Position numbers and translations under genes: made by a program. From Corynebacterium gerontici (GTDB lineage: Bacteria; Actinomycetota; Actinomycetes; Mycobacteriales; Mycobacteriaceae): 64,000 nt of DNA. Location of the stretch: NCBI RefSeq assembly GCF_003813985.1, contig NZ_CP033897.1, forward strand, positions 496,001 to 560,000, read 5' to 3'. This document shows, one piece after another, positions 8,765-20,965 of the stretch. Below the pieces are notes generated by a model, which was not told the DNA's origin, ran no database searches, and was given only the letters and a program-made list of their open reading frames with translations. Position 1 is the first letter of the stretch; each line of letters starts with the position of its first letter.

Positions 8765-10069
8765 TTAGACGGCGTCAAGGCCTCGCTTCAGGTCCGCCAA
8801 GATGTCATCAATGGCCTCAATGCCAACTGAGAGGCGTACGGTGGCAGGGCTAATGCCCGCCCGCTGCAGAGATTTCTCATCCGACTGCGAGTGCGTGGTG
8901 GTGGCAGGGTGAACCACCAGCGAGCGCACATCGCCCACGTTGGCCAGGTTGGAATGCAGTTGGAGGGCGTCGATAAAGCGCCATGCCTCGTCCTTGCCGC
9001 CCTTGATATCGAAGGACAGCACCGAGCCGGTGTGCTTATAACCCAGCTTCTGCTTCACCTCAAACCATGGCGAGCTCTCAAGGCCTGCGTAATTGACCTT
9101 CGCTACCTTCTCGTGGCCTTCAAGGAATTCAGCCACGGCCTTGGCATTGGTGTTGTGGCGCTCAAGGCGCAAAGAAAGCGTGTCTAGGCCCTGGGCCGTC
9201 ACCCATGCATTAAAGGGAGAAGGCGCAGCGCCGGTATCGCGCAGGAGGCCAGCGCGAGCCTTAATGCCAAAGGCCACCTCGCCCAAATCCACATACTTCA
9301 AGCCGTGATAGGCGGGATCGGGGTTAACAAATTCCGGGAACACCGGCTTGCCGTCGCGCTCAACCGACCAATCGAACTTGCCGCCGTCTACCAGCACGCC
9401 ACCTAAGCCGGAGCCGTTGCCGGTATAGAACTTCGTCAGCGATGCCACCACCACGTCGGCGCCGAGCTCAAGCGGGCGAACCAGCGCTGCGGTAGCCAAG
9501 GTGTTATCCACGATCAGTGGCACCTTATGGGCGTGTGCCACCTCGGCCACGGCTGGGATATCCAGCACGTCCGCCTGTGGATTGGCAAAGGTTTCACCGA
9601 AAAACGCCACCGTACGCTCATTGGCTGCATCTGCCCAGCTTTGGGGATCATCGGGGTTTTCCACATAGGTCACGTCGATGCCCAGGCGCCCGAGCGTGAC
9701 ACTAAATAGCGTCTCGGTGCCGCCATAGATGCGCGGCGAGCTCACAATGTGCGAACCGGAAGTGGCCAGGTTCAAAATCGCCGCAGTCTCTGCAGCCATG
9801 CCGGAGGCGAAAAGCACAGCGTTGGTGCCGCCCTCAAGCGAAGCAAGGCGCTGCTCCACGGCATCCACCGTGGGGTTGGTCAGGCGCGAGTAAATCGGGC
9901 CTGGATCCTCCAAGCTAAAGCGCTGGCGAGCGTGCTCGGCATCGTCGAAGACGAAAGAGGAGGTGAGGTAAATCGGCAGATTGCGCGCCGGGGTGTAGGT
10001 GGGCTGGCCTGCGTGGATGGCGCGGGTATCAAAGCCCCACTCGCCGGCGTTTTCGTTGCTGTACTTCAT
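8765..10069 (-). CDS. metY: O-acetylhomoserine sulfhydrylase
   Basis: 434-residue PLP enzyme of the Cys/Met metabolism family that joins O-acetylhomoserine with sulfide to give homocysteine, bypassing transsulfuration. The N-terminal FDTRAIHAGQP block, LYSRLTNPT-like IYSRLTNPTVDAVEQRLA, the NTLATAALVRPLELGADVV block and the PLP lysine in SLTKFYTGNGSGLGG are all present, and the length matches the family. The ATG at 10069 gives MKYSNENAGEWGFDTR. An AAAGGA lies 13 bases upstream, which is longer than ideal; a GTG at 10081 is too close to it. An McbR-like box is found 58 bases upstream, consistent with sulfur control. Confidence 0.95.
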   Translation of the reverse strand: MKYSNENAGEWGFDTRAIHAGQPTYTPARNLPIYLTSSFVFDDAEHARQRFSLEDPGPIYSRLTNPTVDAVEQRLASLEGGTNAVLFASGMAAETAAILNLATSGSHIVSSPRIYGGTETLFSVTLGRLGIDVTYVENPDDPQSWADAANERTVAFFGETFANPQADVLDIPAVAEVAHAHKVPLIVDNTLATAALVRPLELGADVVVASLTKFYTGNGSGLGGVLVDGGKFDWSVERDGKPVFPEFVNPDPAYHGLKYVDLGEVAFGIKARAGLLRDTGAAPSPFNAWVTAQGLDTLSLRLERHNTNAKAVAEFLEGHEKVAKVNYAGLESSPWFEVKQKLGYKHTGSVLSFDIKGGKDEAWRFIDALQLHSNLANVGDVRSLVVHPATTTHSQSDEKSLQRAGISPATVRLSVGIEAIDDILADLKRGLDAV

Positions 10070-10126
10070 GGGTGAAATCACGTCCTTTCTGTGATTCCCC
10101 ACGCTAGAACAAGGAAGGTGAATAAA

Positions 10127-10142
10127 TAAACCGCTTGGTCTA
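10127..10142. promoter_or_regulatory. McbR-like operator upstream of metY
   Basis: On the minus strand the sequence is TAGACCAAGCGGTTTA. The C. glutamicum McbR consensus is TAGAC-N6-GTCTA; this site matches it with one mismatch and is a near-palindrome of 6-4-6. McbR is the known TetR-type repressor of sulfur amino-acid genes, and metY is one of its established targets in C. glutamicum. Confidence 0.65.
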
Positions 10143-10228
10143 GAAAAGCATGAAAATCGCAGGTAGAACGTGAATAAAAATATGGGTACGTGGGTTCGGA
10201 TTGGGGTTCCCCTTAGGGCCCGTGGGGC

Positions 10229-10411
10229 TTACTGGGGGGTGTCCATGGAGAACGATGTGTCCAGGAGGCGGTGGTTTTTGAACTCAAGTGCTTTGGCACT
10301 CCGCTCCTCCTGCGGGACGCCTGCCTCGCTCAAGTTCTTCAGCCAGCGTGACGCAGTTTGCCGTTGGGCTAGCCCGGCATCATTTGCACATTTCGGCTTA
10401 GGTATGCACAT
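10229..10411 (-). pseudogene. C-terminal remnant of a Fic-family protein
   Basis: The minus frame reads NDAGLAQRQTASRWLKNLSE, then AGVPQEERSAKALEFKNHR and LLDTSFSMDTPQ before a stop. This resembles the winged-helix tail of Fic proteins, where an (A)GxAQRxTAS(x)WLxxLxEAGxL...NHxLLDLL pattern is common. No HPFxxGNG Fic motif is present upstream; the sequence above 10411 shows no coding continuity. It is therefore a short fragment left in the 470-base gap between metY and icd. The plus-strand frame over the same stretch has no recognisable content. Confidence 0.5.
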
Positions 10412-10487
10412 CCGCAGGGAGCTCCAACCCCAACGCCAAATCCCCGCAAACGCCCAAGCAAATGCCGCCGACCCAACGCACGCGAAA

Positions 10488-10523
10488 GCCCCCGCGGCAA
10501 CGCTGTGGTTGGGAGGCGGGGGC
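10488..10523 (-). terminator. Terminator of icd
   Basis: GCCCCCGC (10488-10495) pairs with GCGGGGGC (10516-10523). On the minus strand it is followed by TTTCGCG. One GCTTTTCGACG word lies between the icd stop codon and this stem. Confidence 0.6.
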
Positions 10524-10534
10524 CGTCGAAAAGC
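10524..10534 (-). repeat. GCTTTTCGACG dispersed word, copy 1
   Basis: Exact match on the minus strand, 6 bases after the icd stop and directly before the icd terminator stem. It is followed by GCCCCCGCC. Confidence 0.85.
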
Positions 10535-10540
10535 TAGCTG

Positions 10541-14148
<3,608 letters not shown>

Positions 14149-14280
14149 CCACCGCACGCCCAAATCCGGGGGTGCTCGTTTAAGCACACCTGCGCGGCTC
14201 GCGATAATAAGGGTGTGCCTGGCTCATTCGGGCGCAATCAGTGGCAGTGAGATGCGAGGCGGAAAGGCGGCAACGCGGCG

Positions 14281-15132
14281 ATGAGCAATAACGAATGGGG
14301 AAGTGTCCCTCCACCAACTCCTGCACCTTCAGCTCCGGCGCCGAAATCAAAGCGGCCGCTTCTGTGGGGATTGCTGGCACTCGCCGTCGTGTTGGTGGTG
14401 ATCGTCGTCGCGCTCGGGTTGAGGCAATCCCCGGAGCAACCGCAGGCGGAGGCGTCGAAAAGCAAGCAAAGCACAGCGCCCAGCGCGGAATCCAGCACCC
14501 AGGAAACGCGGCAAACCACCACCGTGACGCAAACCGAGGAAGTAAGCGTTGACCCATGCAGCCCCGGGGTGATCAACGCCCAAGCGCTTTCCGAAGGCCG
14601 CTTTCAATCCAGTGAATGCCTCGACGGCTGGATGTACGGCGGCATACCCCAAACCGATGCCGTGAGCATCTATCAATGGGACGGCCAAAAGTGGCAGTGG
14701 TACAAGCCGCATGGCGAAACGTTCACGGGGTTCGACTGCTACAACCTCGACCAGATGCGGGCAGACGGCGCCCCAGAAGAGATCGTGCAGCAGGTAAGTG
14801 AGTGTAAACCGCGATCCTTGCCTAGTACTTTCATTCCCGAGCAGCCCTCCTGTGATGGCCGAAATGTGTTGATCGTTGAATCCGTGATCATTCACCCAGG
14901 CGACGATGCCGACAAGGAAATCGCTCAGGCACTTGGGCGACACATCGGGGCTAAGTTCACCAACCCCGGCCAGTGCTCATCGCTGCGCGCTGAAGCAGAA
15001 GGTGGCAAGGTGTATCCCGTCTACTACGACTTTGGCCGGGATGCCTCGGCGATGTGCCAACGAAAAGCAGAAATCGGCGGCAATGGCAGAACCCTCAACA
15101 ATTCCGCTGATTTCAGCGACCCTTGTGAATAA
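14281..15132 (+). CDS. Corynebacterial membrane-anchored protein with Cys-rich external domain
   Basis: 283 residues, not matched to a named family. There is a Pro-rich cytoplasmic start (VPPPTPAPSAPAPKSKRP), one transmembrane helix at about residues 26-46 (LLWGLLALAVVLVVIVVALG), a Ser/Thr/Gln-rich linker to about residue 90, then an external domain with about eight cysteines (DPCSPG, SSECLDG, FDCYNL, SECKPR, PSCDGR, GQCSSL, AMCQRK, DPCE) that would pair as disulfides. A GATAAT at 14203 may be the -10. It is followed by a J-like membrane protein 16 bases downstream, so the two are probably one operon. One copy of the GCTTTTCGACG word (reverse) encodes SKS in the linker. Confidence 0.8.
   Translation: MSNNEWGSVPPPTPAPSAPAPKSKRPLLWGLLALAVVLVVIVVALGLRQSPEQPQAEASKSKQSTAPSAESSTQETRQTTTVTQTEEVSVDPCSPGVINAQALSEGRFQSSECLDGWMYGGIPQTDAVSIYQWDGQKWQWYKPHGETFTGFDCYNLDQMRADGAPEEIVQQVSECKPRSLPSTFIPEQPSCDGRNVLIVESVIIHPGDDADKEIAQALGRHIGAKFTNPGQCSSLRAEAEGGKVYPVYYDFGRDASAMCQRKAEIGGNGRTLNNSADFSDPCE
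14453..14463 (-). repeat. GCTTTTCGACG dispersed word, copy 3
   Basis: Exact match on the minus strand inside the low-complexity linker of the gene at 14281; read in the gene's frame it gives Ser-Lys-Ser. It is followed on its own strand by CCTCCGCC. Confidence 0.85.
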
Positions 15133-15148
15133 ACCGAAAGGAAGCCCC

Positions 15149-15760
15149 ATGGCTCACTATGACCTTTATCAAGACTTAAGCCTCGAGCGCTCCAAGTCAG
15201 CCGCGGAACTAGCCAATGAGCTGCAGGTGCGCATTCAGCAGCTCGCCCCTGGTGCGAACGCTGAGCGCGACAAGCTCCAAACCGCCCAGAGGATCCTCGG
15301 CGATGCGCAGCGTCGCAGTGTCTACGATGCCCAGCTTGACGACGCCTCCGCGCCCACCATCGACATCGCTCGACTTCGAGAAATCGCCGCAATGCAAACC
15401 CAATCGCATGCTTCCCAGCAGGGTTGGTCGGAGCAGGCGCACCCGCTCAACCGCACCTATAACCTTCAGGTGAATGCGGCAAAATTCCCTGTGTCGGCAC
15501 AGCGCAAGAAGGAAGACTCGCTGATGTGGACCATCGGCTGGGGTGTGATCCTGCTTGGCTGGATCATCGTCGGCTTCAATATTCTGGTGGTGCAGTTCAG
15601 CAGCGGTGCTGAGTCCCTTGAAGCTGCGTTTGACTCGGCGTACTCCGCTGGCCGCCTGGTTATGTCGATCTTCATGGCAGCAATCAACCACGCTGCCATG
15701 TACACGCTGCTCTCGATGCTCTGGGGTGTGCGCCGTTATATGGGCCGCAACATGGCCTAA
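15149..15760 (+). CDS. Membrane protein with degenerate J-domain-like N-terminus
   Basis: 203 residues. The first 75 residues look like a shortened DnaJ-type helical segment (YDLYQDLSLERSKSAAELAN and later QRILGDAQRRSVYDAQL), but the HPD motif needed to stimulate Hsp70 is missing. Two hydrophobic segments follow, about residues 128-152 (WTIGWGVILLGWIIVGFNIL) and 172-195 (RLVMSIFMAAINHAAMYTLL). The ATG at 15149 has GAAAGGA upstream; the longer frame from 14906 is an overlap with the preceding gene. It probably shares a transcript with that gene, and a strong terminator follows. Function unknown. Confidence 0.82.
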   Translation: MAHYDLYQDLSLERSKSAAELANELQVRIQQLAPGANAERDKLQTAQRILGDAQRRSVYDAQLDDASAPTIDIARLREIAAMQTQSHASQQGWSEQAHPLNRTYNLQVNAAKFPVSAQRKKEDSLMWTIGWGVILLGWIIVGFNILVVQFSSGAESLEAAFDSAYSAGRLVMSIFMAAINHAAMYTLLSMLWGVRRYMGRNMA

Positions 15761-15780
15761 GCCTCGCCCTAGCTATTAAG

Positions 15781-15816
15781 AAACCCCTTGCTCGCGGGTA
15801 TGCGAGCAAGGGGTTT
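15781..15816. terminator. Strong terminator, probably bidirectional
   Basis: AAACCCCTTGCTCGC (15781-15795) and GCGAGCAAGGGGTTT (15802-15816) form a perfect 15-base stem with a 6-base loop. It serves the plus-strand gene ending at 15760 and, by symmetry, the minus-strand gene ending at 15830. Confidence 0.88.
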
Positions 15817-15829
15817 CGGGTTTTGTTGT

Positions 15830-16075
15830 TTAAGACTTAGGCCTTCTGCGCACTATCAAGCGGTGCCCAAGATACATGGCCGGGCCAATGAGTGGGAGAA
15901 ACCAAATGATAAGCGCCAAGATCCACCAGCGTTGGTACTCGCGATAATGCTTAGCCAAGGAGATGGTGGCTACAACCAGCAGTACCATCCACACAATCCA
16001 GAGTGAAGACCAGATGGCATCATAGGCGCTGGGCAGCACGGCATAGGGAGGGGAATCCAGTGGTAACTTCTCCAT
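15830..16075 (-). CDS. Small PLDc_N-like membrane protein
   Basis: 81 residues with two transmembrane segments, SLWIVWMVLLVVATISLAK and WILALIIWFLPLIGPAMYLG. The second ends with the WFLPLIGP(x)xYL pattern of the PLDc_N domain found as a stand-alone small protein in many actinobacteria. A basic tail RLIVRRRPKS follows. ATG at 16075 with GAAGGA 9 bases upstream. The role is unknown; stand-alone members are sometimes linked to envelope stress, but nothing here shows that. Confidence 0.75.
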   Translation of the reverse strand: MEKLPLDSPPYAVLPSAYDAIWSSLWIVWMVLLVVATISLAKHYREYQRWWILALIIWFLPLIGPAMYLGHRLIVRRRPKS

Positions 16076-16213
16076 AACAAGGCGTCCTTCGGTGTCGTGG
16101 TGGCTTTTGGCTCATCTTGCCACCGCCGTCAAGACTTATCTAGTGCAAAGGGCAGTGTGAGGCCTGAACGCGAGCAACGCTATCCACACTGCAAGCACCT
16201 CGGAGGCTCCGGC

Positions 16214-16219
16214 TAAAGT
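16214..16219 (+). promoter_or_regulatory. -10 element of xthA (leaderless)
   Basis: TAAAGT ends 8 bases before the xthA ATG; no Shine-Dalgarno sequence lies between them. Confidence 0.5.
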
Positions 16220-16227
16220 GGTGCCCC

Positions 16228-17124
16228 ATGAGCACACTCCACATCACCACCGTGAACGTCAATGGCATCCGTGCCGCAGTAAAGCAGCGCAGCGAAACCA
16301 ACCTTGGTTTTATTCCCTGGCTTGAGCAATCCGGCAGTGATGTGGTGCTGCTGCAGGAAGTGCGCGCCAGCGAAAAAGAAACGCTCAAAGCACTTGAGCC
16401 CCTCCTGGAAACCTGGCACTACGTTGGTGCGCCGGCAGCAGCCAAGGGGCGTGCAGGTGTGGGCATTTTAAGCAAGCAGCCCTTGGAGGATGTGCGCATC
16501 GGCATTGAGGGCTTTGAAGATTCGGGCCGCTATATTCAGGGCAAACTCGGTGATGTGACCGTGGCTTCGCTCTATCTGCCTTCCGGTTCAGCAGACACAG
16601 AAAAGCAGGATGAGAAGTACCGCTTCCTGGACAGCTTCCACCCCTACCTTGAGCAGGCTGCAGAAGACAACAAGCACATGGTCATTGGCGGCGACTGGAA
16701 CATTTGCCATCGCCCCGATGACCTGAAAAACGACAAGGCCAATAAGAAAAAGTCCGGCTTCTTGCCCGATGAGCGTGCCTTCATGGACGCAATCTTTGGC
16801 ACCTTCCCCGAAGATGCCTCGTTGGTGGAGGGGGCAGGCAACTGGGCGGGTGCCGTGGAGTATCAGGGCACTGCCCGCGAGGCGGCGGCGGATCCCAAGT
16901 GGTTCGACGTGGCGCGTCGACTAGCTCCCAACACCACCGCCTACACCTGGTGGACGTACAGGGGTAAGGCCTTCGACACCGACGCGGGGTGGCGCATCGA
17001 CTACCAAGCGGCAACAAAAACCATGCTTGAGCGGGCGCAACGCTGTTGGGTGGACAAAGCAGAGGCCTATGATCTGCGCTGGTCGGACCATTCGCCGCTC
17101 AACGTCGTCTATGACATGAAATAA
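16228..17124 (+). CDS. xthA: Exodeoxyribonuclease III family AP endonuclease
   Basis: 298-residue exonuclease III-type enzyme that cuts DNA at abasic sites and removes 3' blocks in base-excision repair. Family motifs in order are NVNGIRAA near the start, LLQEVRA with the metal-binding Glu, SLYLPSG, the GGDWNICH block with Asp and Asn, and the C-terminal WSDHSPLNVV with the Asp-His pair. The start is fixed by MSTLHITTVNVNG and a -10 element at the leaderless distance. It stands alone between a minus-strand gene and a small membrane protein gene. Confidence 0.95.
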   Translation: MSTLHITTVNVNGIRAAVKQRSETNLGFIPWLEQSGSDVVLLQEVRASEKETLKALEPLLETWHYVGAPAAAKGRAGVGILSKQPLEDVRIGIEGFEDSGRYIQGKLGDVTVASLYLPSGSADTEKQDEKYRFLDSFHPYLEQAAEDNKHMVIGGDWNICHRPDDLKNDKANKKKSGFLPDERAFMDAIFGTFPEDASLVEGAGNWAGAVEYQGTAREAAADPKWFDVARRLAPNTTAYTWWTYRGKAFDTDAGWRIDYQAATKTMLERAQRCWVDKAEAYDLRWSDHSPLNVVYDMK

Positions 17125-17131
17125 TGATGAT

Positions 17132-17147
17132 TTAGGTTAGATATAGT
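17132..17147 (+). promoter_or_regulatory. Promoter with DtxR-like half-site
   Basis: TATAGT (17142-17147) is a good -10 for the small gene at 17172. TTAGGTTAG (17132-17140), immediately before it, equals one half of the DtxR operator consensus; the other half is not conserved. Iron control is only a suggestion. Confidence 0.35.
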
Positions 17148-17171
17148 CACCCCCTACTAAGGAGCATTCTC

Positions 17172-17351
17172 ATGCGTGCAAAAGGCATCGTTCTTCTGGT
17201 TCTTGGCGTCGTCCTCTTCGCCCTGTCATTCCTGCTGCTAGGCGCTCACAACATCGAGGCGATGTTGGGCGCACTACTGATGGGTATTGGCGCGGCCTCT
17301 GTCGTTGCATCGCTGTCGTTCCTGCTGGGCAAGAAGCCAAAGATGCAGTAG
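17172..17351 (+). CDS. Small two-helix membrane protein, 59 residues
   Basis: An ATG frame of 59 codons with AAGGAG 6 bases upstream, right after a TATAGT promoter. The product starts MRAKGIVLLVLGVVLFALSF, has a second hydrophobic segment around LLMGIGAASVVASLSFLL, and ends with the basic tail GKKPKMQ. The ribosome binding site, promoter and codon use (almost all third positions G or C) support a real gene. No family is recognised. It sits between xthA and trpS. Confidence 0.7.
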   Translation: MRAKGIVLLVLGVVLFALSFLLLGAHNIEAMLGALLMGIGAASVVASLSFLLGKKPKMQ

Positions 17352-17468
17352 TAAACGCCAAAGAACACTCGCCCCTTCGGCGGAGCTTGAACAGCTTGGC
17401 TTGAGGGGCTTTGTGCTGCTACCTGCGCAAAAGAACCACCCAGCGGGAAGAATTAGGCACCTGCCCGC

Positions 17469-17474
17469 TAAGAT
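17469..17474 (+). promoter_or_regulatory. -10 element of trpS (leaderless)
   Basis: TAAGAT ends 8 bases before the trpS ATG, and no ribosome binding site is seen. Confidence 0.5.
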
Positions 17475-17476
17475 GA

Positions 17477-18505
<1,029 letters not shown>

Positions 18506-18517
18506 CGAAGGCGTGGG

Positions 18518-18528
18518 CGTCGAAAAGC
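18518..18528 (-). repeat. GCTTTTCGACG dispersed word, copy 4
   Basis: Exact match on the minus strand in the trpS-yihY gap, enclosed by TGGGCG (18514-18519) and CGCCCA (18536-18541). Confidence 0.85.
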
Positions 18529-18568
18529 AACCTCGCGCCCAAGAGTAAACCCCTCACAGAAAGAAACG

Positions 18569-19639
18569 ATGGCTACCTCAACGAAGCAAAACGAGCAGCG
18601 CACCGACGAGTTCGGTATTGAGCGCGCCCATGCCGACGACCCAGGATTCATTGACAAGTACCGCGAGAAGTGGGGCTGGTTCGACCACCTCATGCGGATG
18701 CAGGAACGCTACGGCAAAAACGGCGGCAACCAGTATGCCGCGGGTATTACGTACTTTTCTGTGCTGTCGATGTTCCCCATCCTCATGCTTGGCTTCGCTA
18801 TAGCCGCCATGGTGTTGGTGAGCCAGCCGGAACTGCTGGAGAAGCTGCAGAACCAAATTGCCCAAGCCCTCAGTGGCACGATGGGCGACACAGTGAATGA
18901 AATCATCGACACTGCCATTGAACAGCGCAACGTCATCTTCGGCATCGGTGGTCTGACGGCACTGTGGTCCGGCCTTTCCTGGATGAATCACCTGCGCTAC
19001 GGCGCGTCCAAGATGTGGCAGTACCCCGTAGCCGGTGGCAACTTCGTGATGAACAAGCTGCGCGATCTCCTGGGGCTGATTGGTCTCATGCTCGCCCTCA
19101 TCGTCGCCTTCGGCGTTACCGCGATTGGTTCCTCTGGCCTCACCACAACGGTCCTGGAGTGGTTGCACCTCGACGAAATCCCAGGCATCGGTTGGCTGAC
19201 TTTCGCAGTAACCCTCCTGGTTGGCCTTATTGCCAACTACCTGGTGTTCCTGTGGCTGCTCAAGTACCTGCCCCGCGGTGAGGTGCCCATGAAGGTAGCT
19301 GCGAAGGCCGCCGTGATTGGTGCGGTTGCCTTCGAGATTTTCAAGCAGATCGGCTCGTTGTTCTTCTCCAAGGCCCTAGACAATCCAGCCGGCGCCACCT
19401 TCGGTCCGATCATCGGCGTGATGGTGTTGCTGTACTTCGTGTGGCGCATCCTGCTGTACTGCTGCGCTTGGGCCGCAACCACCGAGGAAGCGCTGGCGAT
19501 AGCCAAGCTCGACGCCCCTGGCCCCGCCGTGATCCGCGTGCGCGAAGTGGTGAAGCCCGATACCGGTGCGCTCACCGTGGGCAAAGCCGCTATCTTCGGT
19601 GTGCGAGATTCGATTCGCGGCTTTTTGGGCAAGCGCTAA
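18569..19639 (+). CDS. YihY/virulence factor BrkB family membrane protein
   Basis: 356-residue integral membrane protein. After about 55 charged residues come GGNQYAAGITYFSVLSMFPI, which is the conserved first helix, and about five more helices, including the WSGLSWMNHLR segment and FGPIIGVMVLLYFVWRILLY near the end. The C-terminal 50 residues are cytoplasmic. BrkB homologues were once thought to be RNase BN; that assignment is wrong, and the true role is unknown (transport or envelope has been suggested). ATG at 18569 with a weak AGAAAG upstream. Confidence 0.9.
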   Translation: MATSTKQNEQRTDEFGIERAHADDPGFIDKYREKWGWFDHLMRMQERYGKNGGNQYAAGITYFSVLSMFPILMLGFAIAAMVLVSQPELLEKLQNQIAQALSGTMGDTVNEIIDTAIEQRNVIFGIGGLTALWSGLSWMNHLRYGASKMWQYPVAGGNFVMNKLRDLLGLIGLMLALIVAFGVTAIGSSGLTTTVLEWLHLDEIPGIGWLTFAVTLLVGLIANYLVFLWLLKYLPRGEVPMKVAAKAAVIGAVAFEIFKQIGSLFFSKALDNPAGATFGPIIGVMVLLYFVWRILLYCCAWAATTEEALAIAKLDAPGPAVIRVREVVKPDTGALTVGKAAIFGVRDSIRGFLGKR

Positions 19640-19645
19640 ACGCGC

Positions 19646-20872
19646 CTAATCTTCCTGGCGGCCCAAACGCCAGGTAATGGCGCCCAGCGTGAACAGGGCG
19701 AGCACCCCGGCACCAGCAAAAATGGGGGCGCTGCCATAGCTTTTCGACGTAGGCTCGGCCACATTCTCACTGTCGTTGTTGGCAGAGGATGTGGCCTTCG
19801 TCGCTTCGTCGTCGTTGTCCTGCTCCAGCGACCCCACCGTGCCTTGCGCCTCGTAGCCGGCATCGATGAGTTGCTGCGCCTGCTCCCATCCACGGCCCGT
19901 ATCGATAGTGGTATCAAGCAGCACCGCGGCGATGCGGGTGCCGTCCTCTTTCTTCGCGCCAACGAAGGTGTGGTGCGCATCATCGGTGTAGCCAGTCTTG
20001 CCACCGATTCCGTTTTCATCGTTGAGCAGCAAGCCATTATCGCTCCACACTTCAAAGGTGGTGCCTTCGCCGGCGGGGAAGGCAACGTGGTCGGTATTCA
20101 CCATCTTGGCAAACGTAGCGTTTTGCCACGCCTGGTAGTAGGCCACTGCAATGTCTCTAGCGGAAGTGGACATACCGGGCTTATCCAAACCGGTGTAATC
20201 AGCAATGTAGGTGTCTTTCATTCCCCACTGCTGGGCAAGCTCGTTTACCTTCTTCAACGTCTTTTCGTCCCCACCCAATTGCTGCGCAATGGCGTGGGAA
20301 GCATCGTTGCCGGAAGACAAGAGCACGCCGTAGAGCAACTGCTCATTGGTGTACTTCACCCCCGGCACCAACCCCACCGCTGAGCCCTCCATGGCAGTGT
20401 CCGATTCCGTGGCGGTATAGGTGTCCTTGAGGTTGAGCTCCTTGAGCGCGACCATCGTGAGCATCACCTTGATCACGCTCGCCGGGCGATACCGGCCATG
20501 GGGATCCTTGGTGGCAATCACATCGCCATTGTCGAGGTTGAATACCATCCAAGCCGCCGCGGTGTTATCGGGCACCGAAAAGCCCTTCGCCTTCGTCACA
20601 CCACAGGAGCCGTACTCGTTTTCCACGGTGGGCAGGGCAGTGGGCGAGGTTGAACCTGGCGCCACTACCTCCGAGGTGGTCTCCGCCTTTGGTGGACGGA
20701 TTTTATTGGGGCAGTCATCGGTGTTGGGCGCCTCGCTGCGCGGTGTGGGATCTACCGCATGCGCTTGAGGTGGCGCCGCGATTGAAGCGAGCATCGTTGT
20801 TGCCGTGGTGGCGGTTGCGGTGGTGGTGATCGTGCCAAAGGCTAAGACTAGGGCTGCGCAGCTTCGCTTCAT
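19646..20872 (-). CDS. dacA: D-alanyl-D-alanine carboxypeptidase, DacA type
   Basis: 408-residue exported penicillin-binding protein that trims pentapeptide side chains of peptidoglycan. The Sec signal is long and Thr/Ala-rich with cleavage near PPQAHA-V. The catalytic triad motifs are SxxK in RPASVIKVM, SxN in SSGNDASH and KTG in GGKTGYTDD. The C-terminus has a linker followed by a membrane anchor (PIFAGAGVLALFTLGAITWR) and a short basic tail. The stop lies 6 bases from the convergent yihY stop. The linker carries the Thr-Ser-Lys-Ser encoded by a copy of the GCTTTTCGACG word. Confidence 0.93.
   Translation of the reverse strand: MKRSCAALVLAFGTITTTATATTATTMLASIAAPPQAHAVDPTPRSEAPNTDDCPNKIRPPKAETTSEVVAPGSTSPTALPTVENEYGSCGVTKAKGFSVPDNTAAAWMVFNLDNGDVIATKDPHGRYRPASVIKVMLTMVALKELNLKDTYTATESDTAMEGSAVGLVPGVKYTNEQLLYGVLLSSGNDASHAIAQQLGGDEKTLKKVNELAQQWGMKDTYIADYTGLDKPGMSTSARDIAVAYYQAWQNATFAKMVNTDHVAFPAGEGTTFEVWSDNGLLLNDENGIGGKTGYTDDAHHTFVGAKKEDGTRIAAVLLDTTIDTGRGWEQAQQLIDAGYEAQGTVGSLEQDNDDEATKATSSANNDSENVAEPTSKSYGSAPIFAGAGVLALFTLGAITWRLGRQED
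19739..19749 (+). repeat. GCTTTTCGACG dispersed word, copy 5
   Basis: Exact match inside the disordered linker of dacA; in the gene's frame it reads Thr-Ser-Lys-Ser. Confidence 0.85.
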
Positions 20873-20893
20873 AGGTTCTAATGGTGCAATAAC

Positions 20894-20926
20894 TCACCCC
20901 GCGAGGCATCGTGCCACGCGGGGTGA
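20894..20926 (-). terminator. Terminator downstream of the 403-residue protein gene
   Basis: TCACCCCGCG (20894-20903) pairs with CGCGGGGTGA (20917-20926). The T-tract on the minus side is weak (GTTATTG). It would end transcription before the dacA start. Confidence 0.6.
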
Positions 20927-20965
20927 AAATTGAGCGTCCGTCGCCTTTGCCCTTGATGGGGGTGG

